From assembly GCA_040752215.1 (NCBI GenBank), contig JBFMEX010000109.1, positions 1-20,321 on the forward strand: 20,321 nt of DNA. Reading direction: 5' to 3'. Positions 14,954-20,321 of this stretch are shown in pieces. Position 1 is the stretch's first letter, and each line of letters begins with the position of its first letter. The notes under the pieces were generated by a model. That model was not told the origin of the DNA. It worked only from the letters and a program-made list of their open reading frames with translations, and did no database searches. The stretch comes from JBFMEX01 sp040752215. GTDB lineage: Bacteria; Pseudomonadota; Alphaproteobacteria; Rhizobiales; Hyphomicrobiaceae. The position numbers were made by a program, and so were the translations under genes.

Positions 14954-15982
14954 CTACGCCGCCTTCTCGAGCTTGGCTTCCCACTTGCCGAGCGCGGCCA
15001 GCCCGTTCATTCGGGCGCGGTGGGCGAAGGCGCGCTGGCCGGCGGCGACGTTCTCGCTCTTGCCGCCCCAGGCCTGGATCGCCGCCGCCTGCAGCGCGCG
15101 GCCGTAGCTGAACGTCAGCGTCCACGGTGCGCCGCCGATCGCATTGATCAGCGAGAGGTGCTCGGTCGCCGCCTCGTCGGATTGGCCGCCGGAGAGGAAC
15201 GCGATGCCCGGCACCGCCGACGGCACCGTCGCCTTGAGGCACTTGAGAGTCTTCTCGGCGACCTCCGCCGCGCTCGCCTGCTTGGCCGCCTTCTGCCCGG
15301 CGATCACCATGTTCGGCTTCAGCACCATGCCCTCGAGGGCGACGCGCGCGTCGTAGAGCTCGCGGAACACGGTCCTGAGCGTCCACTCGGTCACCGCGTA
15401 GCAGCGGTCGATGTCGTGGGTCGAATGGGCGCCGTCCATCAGCACCTCGGGCTCGACGATCGGCACGATGCCCGCCTCCTGCGCCAGCGCGGCGTAGCGG
15501 GCGAGCGCGTGCGCGTTGGCTTTGACGCAGTTCCATGTCGGGCAGCCATCGGCGATGGTGATCACGGCGCGCCACTTGGCGAACCGGGCGCCGAGACCGT
15601 GGTACTCCTTGAACCGCTCGCGCAGCCCGTCGAGGCCTTCGGTGATCGTCTCGACCGCCGCGGTCGGCCCCGGCAGCGCCTTGGCGCCCATGTCGACCTT
15701 GATGCCGGGGATCGCGCCCGTCGCCTGGATGATCTCGGCGAGCGGGGTGCCGTCCTTGGCCTTCTGGCGCAGCGTCTCGTCGTAGAGGATGACGCCGGAG
15801 ATGTACGTTCTCATTGCTTCAGTGGAGCGGAACAGCATCTCGCGGTAGTCGCGCCGGCTGTCCTCGGTCGAGGCGAGGTTGATCTTGTCGAACCGCTTCT
15901 TGATCGTGCCCGAGCTCTCGTCGGCGGCGAGAATGCCCTTGCCGGGCGCGACCATGGCGTGTGCGATCTCTTCGAGCTTCAC
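14954..15982 (-). CDS. Class I fructose-bisphosphate aldolase
   Basis: A 342-residue Schiff-base aldolase converting fructose 1,6-bisphosphate to dihydroxyacetone phosphate and glyceraldehyde 3-phosphate. Landmarks are GKGILAADESSGTIKKRF (15-31), ILYDETLRQ, GIKVDMGAK (Lys95 region), GARFAKWRAVI (131-141), PIVEPEVLMDG (174-184), the catalytic lysine in GMVLKPNMV (Lys222) and IAFLSGGQSDEAATEHL. The C-terminus GLAALGKWEAKLEKAA is also typical. The GTG at 15982 is chosen over the upstream in-frame ATG at 16069 because a strong AAGGAGG (15988-15994) sits 5 nt before it and the conserved fold begins there. In Hyphomicrobiales this gene usually lies near gap and pgk; here a PsiE-family gene lies between it and gap and pgk is not present. 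Confidence 0.95.
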   Translation of the reverse strand: MKLEEIAHAMVAPGKGILAADESSGTIKKRFDKINLASTEDSRRDYREMLFRSTEAMRTYISGVILYDETLRQKAKDGTPLAEIIQATGAIPGIKVDMGAKALPGPTAAVETITEGLDGLRERFKEYHGLGARFAKWRAVITIADGCPTWNCVKANAHALARYAALAQEAGIVPIVEPEVLMDGAHSTHDIDRCYAVTEWTLRTVFRELYDARVALEGMVLKPNMVIAGQKAAKQASAAEVAEKTLKCLKATVPSAVPGIAFLSGGQSDEAATEHLSLINAIGGAPWTLTFSYGRALQAAAIQAWGGKSENVAAGQRAFAHRARMNGLAALGKWEAKLEKAA

Positions 15983-15987
15983 GGGGG

Positions 15988-15994
15988 CCTCCTT
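15988..15994 (-). promoter_or_regulatory. Strong ribosome-binding site fixing the aldolase GTG start
   Basis: AAGGAGG on the minus strand, 5 nt before the GTG at 15982. It is the most canonical Shine-Dalgarno sequence near this gene and decides the start in favour of the GTG over the upstream ATG at 16069. Confidence 0.8.
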
Positions 15995-16114
15995 GTTTCG
16001 AGCTTTTCCGGAGTGTCGCGACCGATTAGCGCAGATGCGCCTTCCCCGCCAAGGGGATCGGGCTCGCACGAAAGGCTAAAACTCCGGCAAGACTATCCCA
16101 CAAGTGACACCGCC

Positions 16115-16134
16115 GGCTTGCTCTGCAGCAAGCC
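16115..16134 (-). terminator. Perfect hairpin after psiE-like gene, possible terminator
   Basis: GGCTTGCT (16115-16122), a CTGC loop, and AGCAAGCC (16127-16134) form a perfect 8-bp stem. It lies 20 bp past the PsiE-like gene's stop and about 130 bp before the aldolase start. No T tract follows in the minus direction, so termination is uncertain; it could also shape the aldolase leader. Confidence 0.4.
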
Positions 16135-16154
16135 TCCCGCTCCGATCGAGCCCC

Positions 16155-16604
16155 TCAGCCGCCGCCGTCGGGGGCCGAGGGGAAGCGGCTCGAGGCGTAG
16201 CGGATCACCAGCACCGAGAGCGCCAGGATCAGGATTCCGCCGGCCAGGATCAGGATGCCCTCGTTGGGCTTGGGCTCGTGATTGACCCAGCCGATCAGGT
16301 GGCGAGTCAGCGCCGTGATGCCGACGTAGATCAGGAAGCGCAGCGGCATGTGCTTGGTCTTGAAATAGATGCCGACCATCGCCCCGATCTCGAGGTAGAT
16401 GAACAGCAGCAGCAGGTCCTCGATCGAGGCGTGCCCCTTCTGTGCCATGTGCATGAAGGCGTAGCCCGCCGACCAGACCGTGGCACCGCCGATCGCGAAC
16501 AGTCCGATGAGGTGGAACAGCTCGGTAAGCGCATTGCCGACGGGATCGGCGAGCCTATGCAGCGCTTGTGACGTGCGGCTCTCCCGCTCCACCTCGTCCT
16601 GCAT
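16155..16604 (-). CDS. PsiE-family inner-membrane protein
   Basis: A 149-residue protein of the phosphate-starvation-inducible PsiE family (PF06146). Four hydrophobic segments are visible: LFHLIGLFAIGGATVWSAGY (about 29-48), SIEDLLLLFIYLEIGAMVGIYF (about 60-81), MPLRFLIYVGITALTRHLIG (about 86-105) and ILILAGGILILALSVLVI (about 116-133). The ASIEDLLLLFIYLE with YFKTKHMPLRFLIYVGITALTR stretch is the recognisable core. PsiE's biochemical role is unknown; in E. coli its gene is under PhoB and cAMP-CRP control. No Pho box could be identified here with confidence. The start ATG at 16604 is preceded by a GGGGG purine run. It sits between gap and the aldolase gene, 139 bp from gap and beyond gap's terminator. 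Confidence 0.85.
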   Translation of the reverse strand: MQDEVERESRTSQALHRLADPVGNALTELFHLIGLFAIGGATVWSAGYAFMHMAQKGHASIEDLLLLFIYLEIGAMVGIYFKTKHMPLRFLIYVGITALTRHLIGWVNHEPKPNEGILILAGGILILALSVLVIRYASSRFPSAPDGGG

Positions 16605-16680
16605 GCGCGTGCCCCCATTCTCAGTACGCGAACGGCTCGGTCTACATTACGCCGGACGGCGGCGGCGGGCCAAGGGGCAA

Positions 16681-16714
16681 GAAGAAAGGGCTGCACGGTC
16701 GCTCCGCGCAGCCC
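16681..16714 (-). terminator. Rho-independent terminator of gap
   Basis: On the minus strand a 7-bp stem GGGCTGC (16714-16708) with GCAGCCC (16694-16688) encloses a 13-nt GC-rich loop and is followed by TTTCTTCTT. It lies 30 bp beyond the gap stop codon. The T tract is interrupted but in the right place and orientation. Confidence 0.6.
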
Positions 16715-16743
16715 CTCCGCGGGACACTTCCAGTGTGCACGGA

Positions 16744-17751
16744 TCAGATGTGCTTGGCCATCGCCACCGCAGTGTCGCTCATGCGGTTGGAGAAGCCCCA
16801 CTCGTTGTCGTACCAGGAGAGCACGCGGACCAGGTTGCCGTCCATCACCTTGGTCTGGTCGAGGTGGAACACCGAGGAGTGGCTGTCGTGGTTGAAGTCC
16901 GAGGACACGTTCGGCTGGTCGGCGATGCCGAGGATGCCCTTGAGCTGCTGCGCCGCCGCGGCCTTGATGCCGGCGTTGATCTCGTCCTTGGTCGTCTGCC
17001 GCTTGGCTAGGAACTTGAAGTCGACCACCGAGACGTTCGGCGTCGGTACGCGGATCGCGGTGCCGTCGAGCCGGCCGTTGAGCTCCGGCAGCACGAGGCC
17101 GACGGCCTTGGCGGCGCCGGTCGAGGTCGGGATCATGGACAGCGCAGCGGCGCGGGCGCGATAGAGATCCTTGTGCATCGTGTCCAGCGTCGGCTGGTCG
17201 CCGGTGTAGGAATGGATCGTGGTCATGAAGCCCTTGTCGATGCCGACGAGGTCGTGGAGCACCTTGGCGACCGGCGCGAGGCAGTTGGTCGTGCACGAGG
17301 CGTTGGAGACGACGAGGTGGTCCTTGGTCAGCTTGTCGTGGTTGACACCGTAAACGACGGTCAAGTCGGCGCCGTCGGAGGGTGCGGAGACGAGCACGCG
17401 CTTGGCGCCGGCGGTGAGCAGCGCGGAGGCCTTCTCCTTCGAGGTGAAGATGCCCGTGCACTCCATCGCCACGTCGACCTTGAGATCCTTGAGCGGCAGC
17501 TCGGCCGGGTTCTTGATCGCCGTCACCTTGATCGGGCCCGCGCCGTAGTCGATCGTATCGCCGGCAACCTTCACCTGGCCGGGGAAACGGCCGTGCACCG
17601 AATCGAAGCGCAGCAGGTGTGCGTTGGTCTCGACCGGGCCGAGATCATTGATCAGCACGACCTCGACGTCCTTGCGCCCGCTCTCGGCGATCGCGCGGAG
17701 CACGTTGCGGCCGATGCGTCCGAAGCCGTTGATCGCCACTCTGACTGCCAT
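16744..17751 (-). CDS. gap: Glyceraldehyde-3-phosphate dehydrogenase, type I
   Basis: A 335-residue enzyme oxidising glyceraldehyde 3-phosphate to 1,3-bisphosphoglycerate in glycolysis, reversible for gluconeogenesis. The Rossmann motif INGFGRIGRNVLRA (8-21) and Asp36 in LINDLG indicate NAD preference by analogy with known enzymes. The catalytic motif SNASCTTNCLAP has Cys153, and the base His180 lies in TTIHSYTGDQ. AALSMIPTSTGAAKAVG, LDGTAIRVPTPNVSVVD and the C-terminal SWYDNEWGFSNRM are canonical. The ATG at 17751 has GGAGGA (17756-17761) 4 nt upstream. A promoter at 17853-17881 gives a leader of about 95 nt that contains two adjacent hairpins. A terminator lies at 16681-16714, so gap is probably transcribed alone. 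No pgk follows, unlike the common gap-pgk-fba order. Confidence 0.97.
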   Translation of the reverse strand: MAVRVAINGFGRIGRNVLRAIAESGRKDVEVVLINDLGPVETNAHLLRFDSVHGRFPGQVKVAGDTIDYGAGPIKVTAIKNPAELPLKDLKVDVAMECTGIFTSKEKASALLTAGAKRVLVSAPSDGADLTVVYGVNHDKLTKDHLVVSNASCTTNCLAPVAKVLHDLVGIDKGFMTTIHSYTGDQPTLDTMHKDLYRARAAALSMIPTSTGAAKAVGLVLPELNGRLDGTAIRVPTPNVSVVDFKFLAKRQTTKDEINAGIKAAAAQQLKGILGIADQPNVSSDFNHDSHSSVFHLDQTKVMDGNLVRVLSWYDNEWGFSNRMSDTAVAMAKHI

Positions 17752-17852
17752 GGGGTCCTCCAGGGAAAAGTTTCTCTCGAGCGGCAGCTCGCCTCGTCGC
17801 GAGGCCGCGTCCGGTACGCGCGGGCAAGGGGATGCCGCTCGGCTGGGCGGGC

Positions 17853-17881
17853 ATTAAGTTTGTCGCCGGACGTAGTGTCAA
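17853..17881 (-). promoter_or_regulatory. Sigma-70-type promoter of gap
   Basis: On the minus strand TTGACA (17881-17876), a 17-bp spacer and CTTAAT (17858-17853). The -35 box is a perfect consensus match and the spacing is ideal. Transcription would start near 17846, about 95 nt before the gap ATG. Confidence 0.75.
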
Positions 17882-17950
17882 TGCGGCATTCGCAACGCTC
17901 TTGGTGTGCCAGAGCACTGATTTTGAGCAGACTTCCGTGCGCTCCCTCGG

Positions 17951-17979
17951 TTGACGCGGTGGATCGCGAGCACCTATGG
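17951..17979 (+). promoter_or_regulatory. Sigma-70-type promoter of the coiled-coil gene and zapA
   Basis: TTGACG (17951-17956), a 17-bp spacer and CTATGG (17974-17979) fit the alphaproteobacterial housekeeping consensus. The start point would be near 17986, 60 nt before the ATG at 18047. It is back-to-back with the gap promoter, with 69 bp between the two -35 boxes. Confidence 0.65.
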
Positions 17980-18046
17980 TCCGATCGACCTGCACGTAGG
18001 TGTCGCCGAGGGGGCTTTGGCGGCGCCGAGGCAGCGGGGAAATCCA

Positions 18047-18295
18047 ATGGCACAGCGGGACACGACCAGAAAGACGCGGACGCGGCGGCGTGCGCAACAA
18101 GAGGCTGCGCCGGCGACGGGCGAGGGGATCGCCGAGCGGCTGCAGGGCCTGGAGCGCGAGCGTGACCGGCTCGCTGGCGAGCTGGACACGGCACGCCTGC
18201 GCATCGCCGAGCTCGAGCGGCTCAACGACCTCGCCGTCAACCGGATTGATTGGGTTCTGGACTCACTTCATAACCTCGTCGAGCAGGAATCCTGA
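18047..18295 (+). CDS. Small coiled-coil protein upstream of zapA
   Basis: An 82-residue protein with a basic N-terminus (residues 1-16, six Arg and one Lys), then a heptad-like coiled coil from about residue 27 to 60 (RLQGLERERDRLAGELDTARL with IAELERLNDL), ending in VNRIDWVLDSLHNLVEQES. Similar short coiled-coil proteins with an (I/V)xWxxDSLHxL end are encoded just before zapA in other Hyphomicrobiales, by recall; I know no assigned function. The ATG at 18047 has GGGGA 6 nt upstream and is preferred over an in-frame ATG at 17951, which overlaps the -35 box. The next gene, zapA, begins 42 bp downstream. A role with ZapA at the division site is plausible but is inference from position and coiled-coil character only. 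Confidence 0.8.
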   Translation: MAQRDTTRKTRTRRRAQQEAAPATGEGIAERLQGLERERDRLAGELDTARLRIAELERLNDLAVNRIDWVLDSLHNLVEQES

Positions 18296-18337
18296 TTCGG
18301 CCCCGCGGCCCAATCGGGTGGACGACGGGGAACGGGC

Positions 18338-18691
18338 ATGGGGCAGGTTTCAGTGACCTTGAACGGCCGTACCTATCGCCTGGCTTGTGGCGACGGCGAG
18401 GAAGCGCGCCTTGCCGAGATCGCGACCTACGTCAAATCCAAGCTCGACCAGCTGGCGATCGAGTTCGGCCAGGCCGGCGACGACCGGCTGCTGTTGATGG
18501 CGGCGCTGCTGGTGACCGACGAGCTCTACGATCTCAAGTCTGCATGCGAGGGTGCCGGAGAGGCCGCCGAGACGCTGAAGGCCGCCGCGAGCGCCGGCAA
18601 CAGCGCAAGCTCGGGCAGCAGCTCGGCCATGAGTCCCGGCCGCATCGAGGTTCCGGGCGCCCTCTCGCCGCGCAAGGCCGCCAAGGCCTGA
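18338..18691 (+). CDS. zapA: Cell division protein ZapA
   Basis: A 117-residue ZapA family protein, which binds and cross-links FtsZ filaments at the division ring. The N-terminal globular domain is clear: VSVTLNGRTYRLACGDGEEARLAEIATYVKSKLDQL (about 4-39). The helix DDRLLLMAALLVTDELYDLKSA (about 48-69) starts the dimerising coiled coil. The C-terminal third is Ala/Ser/Gly-rich and probably disordered. The ATG at 18338 begins with the family's usual MxxVxVxLNGxxY pattern. The gene is followed directly by the 6S RNA gene and 5-formyltetrahydrofolate cyclo-ligase, the standard neighbourhood of zapA in many proteobacteria. Confidence 0.93.
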   Translation: MGQVSVTLNGRTYRLACGDGEEARLAEIATYVKSKLDQLAIEFGQAGDDRLLLMAALLVTDELYDLKSACEGAGEAAETLKAAASAGNSASSGSSSAMSPGRIEVPGALSPRKAAKA

Positions 18692-18730
18692 CCGATCGGG
18701 AGTTGGCGGTCGAAAAACCTTTCGCAGCCA

Positions 18731-18758
18731 TTGGAATCGCTGGCCGGTGTGCCTAGAT
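18731..18758 (+). promoter_or_regulatory. Promoter of 6S RNA
   Basis: TTGGAA (18731-18736), a 16-bp spacer and CTAGAT (18753-18758) resemble a sigma-70 promoter. The predicted start near 18765 coincides with the first base pairs of the 6S RNA closing stem, which supports both calls. Confidence 0.6.
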
Positions 18759-18764
18759 TGGGCG

Positions 18765-18920
18765 GGCTGCGGGGCGCGTTAGGAACAACGAATCTCCAGG
18801 GCCTATAAGATCAGCCTGGGAGCTGTCCCTGTCCGGAGCCGTGGCTTCGGGCACACGGCGCCCACCTTACATTTGTAGGGACCCGGCGAGATCTAACGTT
18901 CCGACGGCCTCCGCGGCGCT
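18765..18920 (+). ncRNA. ssrS: 6S RNA (SsrS)
   Basis: The 247-bp gap between zapA and the 5-FCL gene holds a segment able to fold into the long, interrupted hairpin of 6S RNA. The ends pair over 9 bp (18766-18774 with 18909-18917, two G-U pairs), then GGAAC (18782-18786) with GTTCC (18898-18902). An apical arm pairs GTCCCT with AGGGAC and closes on the stem GCCGTG/CACGGC. A local CCAGG/CCTGG hairpin lies in the 5' part, where the central bubble is expected. 6S RNA binds the sigma-70 RNA polymerase holoenzyme by mimicking an open promoter and acts mainly in stationary phase. Position between zapA and ygfA is its conserved location. The boundaries are approximate (within about 5 nt). Confidence 0.85.
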
Positions 18921-18938
18921 TTCCCCGAGGATCACGGA

Positions 18939-19514
18939 ATGAGCCACGACAAGGCGGCCGCGCGCGCCGCCGCCAAGGCCCGGCGCGCCGTCGCGCACGC
19001 CGCCGAGGGCGCTGCCTCCGGAGCGGCGTTGGCAGCGGCCGACCTCGCGGCCCTCGCGCCGCACTGGCCGTGCGCCGTCTCGGCCTTCCTGGCGATCGGC
19101 GAGGAGATCGACACGCTGCCGTTGATCGAAAAGGCGATCGCCGCGGGGTGCACGGTCGGCCTGCCGGTGATCGAGCGCAAGGCCGCGCCGCTGCTGTTCC
19201 GGCGATGGGCCCCCGGCGAGCCGCTCGACGAGAAGGCCTGGGGCATTCGCGAGCCGCTGCCAGCGGCGGCGCTGGTCGAGCCCGACCTGCTGCTCGTCCC
19301 GCTGCTGGCTTTCGACGCCACGGGCTTCCGGCTCGGCTATGGCGGCGGTTTCTACGACCGCACGCTCGCCCGGCTCAGGGCTATGAAGCGGGTGGTTGCG
19401 GTCGGCGTCGCCTACGACGCGCAAAGGGTCGACGCGGTGCCCCGAGACCGCTATGACGAGCCGCTCGATTGGGTGCTGACGCCCTCGGGCCTCGTCCGCT
19501 GCTCGGAATCCTGA
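18939..19514 (+). CDS. 5-formyltetrahydrofolate cyclo-ligase
   Basis: A 191-residue enzyme converting 5-formyltetrahydrofolate to 5,10-methenyltetrahydrofolate with ATP, returning the stored folate to one-carbon metabolism. Family landmarks are FLAIGEEIDTLPLIEKA (about 50-66), VGLPVIERKAAPLLFRRW, GIREPLP, PDLLLVPLLAFDATGFRLGYGGGFYDRTLARL (the LGYGGGFYDR nucleotide/folate-binding motif at about 131-140) and the C-terminal VGVAYDAQRVDAVPRDRYDEPLDWVLT. The N-terminal 45 residues are very alanine-rich. The gene (ygfA in E. coli) lies immediately after 6S RNA, as in many proteobacteria, and the two are often made from one primary transcript. The ATG at 18939 has CGAGGATCACGG upstream. The next gene starts 5 bp after its stop. 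Confidence 0.95.
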   Translation: MSHDKAAARAAAKARRAVAHAAEGAASGAALAAADLAALAPHWPCAVSAFLAIGEEIDTLPLIEKAIAAGCTVGLPVIERKAAPLLFRRWAPGEPLDEKAWGIREPLPAAALVEPDLLLVPLLAFDATGFRLGYGGGFYDRTLARLRAMKRVVAVGVAYDAQRVDAVPRDRYDEPLDWVLTPSGLVRCSES

Positions 19515-19519
19515 CCTCG

Positions 19520-20321
19520 ATGCGCCTGCTGTTTCTCGGAGATGTCGTCGGCCGCACCGGCCGCAAGGCGGTGGTCGACGCGCTGCCCCGCTTGCGGGAG
19601 CGCTATGCGCTCGATCTGGTCGTCGTCAACGGCGAGAACGCCGCCGGCGGGTTCGGCATCACCGAGGCGATCCTGAATGAGCTGCTCGATGCCGGCGCCG
19701 ATGTCGTCACGCTCGGCAACCACGCCTTCGACCAGAAGGAGACGCTGGTCTACATCGAGCGGCAGGATCGCCTCCTGAGACCACTCAACTTTCCGAAAGG
19801 CACGCCCGGCCGCGGCTGCGGCATCTTTCGGGCCGCCAACGGCGCCGACGTGCTGGTCGTCAACGCCATGGGCCGCGTGTTCATGACCGATCTCGACTGC
19901 CCGTTCCGGGCCATCGACGCCGAGCTCATCGCCTGCCGGCTGACGCGCGACGTCGATGCCGTGCTCGTCGATTTCCACGCCGAGGCGACCAGCGAGAAGC
20001 AGGCGCTCGCCTATTTTCTCGACGGCCGCGTCAGCGCCGTCGTCGGCACCCACACGCATTCCCCGACCGCCGACGAGCGCATCCTGCCCGGCGGCACCGC
20101 CTACATGTCGGACGTCGGCATGTGCGGTGACTACAACTCGGTGCTCGGCATGGACACCGAGGAGCCTCTCAACCGCTTCCTGACCAAGATCCCGCGAGGG
20201 CGCTTCGAGCCGGCGGAGGGCCCGGCGACGATCGCCGGCCTCGCGGTCGAGATCGACGATACGAGCGGCCTCGCGGTGCGCACGAAAGCCTTGCGGCTCG
20301 GTGGCGTCCTTGCGCCGACCG
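19520..20321 (+). CDS. TIGR00282/YmdB-family metallophosphoesterase (3' end outside window)
   Basis: The frame is open from the ATG at 19520 to the end of the window (267 codons), nearly the full 265-275 residues usual for the family. Motifs in order: FLGDVVGRTGRKAV (residues 5-18), VVNGENAAGGFGIT, TLGNHAFDQKE, VNAMGRVFM, VDFHAEATSEKQAL, VGTHTHSPTADE and YMSDVGMCGDYNSVLGM. This is the YmdB type of phosphodiesterase; characterised members bind two iron atoms and hydrolyse 2',3'-cyclic AMP, and B. subtilis YmdB affects biofilm and motility decisions. It begins 5 bp after the 5-FCL stop and is probably co-transcribed with it. All metal-binding motifs appear intact. The stop codon is not in the window. 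Confidence 0.93.
   Translation, partial: MRLLFLGDVVGRTGRKAVVDALPRLRERYALDLVVVNGENAAGGFGITEAILNELLDAGADVVTLGNHAFDQKETLVYIERQDRLLRPLNFPKGTPGRGCGIFRAANGADVLVVNAMGRVFMTDLDCPFRAIDAELIACRLTRDVDAVLVDFHAEATSEKQALAYFLDGRVSAVVGTHTHSPTADERILPGGTAYMSDVGMCGDYNSVLGMDTEEPLNRFLTKIPRGRFEPAEGPATIAGLAVEIDDTSGLAVRTKALRLGGVLAPT

Noticed and set aside
11929..15575. Minus-strand open frames of 721 and 656 codons across the phosphoesterase, FAH and cyclase genes
   Set aside because: They run across several well-supported genes and their boundaries. The products are low-complexity and arginine-rich.

Overview
This 20.3 kb, very GC-rich window looks like chromosomal DNA of an alphaproteobacterium, most likely of the Hyphomicrobiales (Rhizobiales). 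The reasons are the gene content (TIGR02186 protein beside a TauE/SafE exporter, DUF6460-like protein, ligase-associated helicase with PdeM) and the conserved block coiled-coil protein, zapA, 6S RNA, 5-FCL, YmdB-type phosphoesterase. I see no tRNA, rRNA, integrase, transposase or CRISPR array.

Layout. 1-423: C-terminal end of a Sel1-repeat protein. 717-2527: two plus-strand membrane/periplasmic genes (TauE/SafE exporter and TIGR02186 protein) joined by an overlapping stop and start. 2529-2670: two identical 49-bp hairpin-forming repeats in the convergent gap. 2680-6037: minus-strand pair encoding the ligase-associated helicase (Lhr type) and the PdeM phosphoesterase, without the usual ligase and exonuclease beside them. 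6113-6397: divergent small membrane protein. 6419-8269: minus-strand operon DUF952, pyrD, arsC-like reductase.

8483-12058 holds the most unusual part: two consecutive plus-strand genes, each encoding a DUF262 plus DUF1524 (HNH) protein of the GmrSD/BrxU/SspE type, which suggests a modification-sensing restriction (defence) locus with two non-identical subunits. It is followed by a calcineurin-like phosphoesterase that lacks several metal ligands (12181-13047), a fumarylacetoacetate-hydrolase-family enzyme and a cyclase/kynurenine-formamidase-family enzyme, the last two overlapping by 4 nt.

14954-17751 is a minus-strand carbon-metabolism segment: class I fructose-bisphosphate aldolase, a PsiE-like membrane protein and type I GAPDH (gap), with a strong sigma-70-like promoter for gap. 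Divergently from gap runs the cell-division/stationary-phase/folate block: a small coiled-coil protein with its own good promoter, zapA, 6S RNA (ssrS) with a recognisable promoter, 5-formyltetrahydrofolate cyclo-ligase, and a TIGR00282/YmdB-family phosphodiesterase cut by the window end.

All functions are from reading the sequence and from family knowledge; no searches were run. Many long reading frames opposite real genes are GC-driven shadows and are left out.
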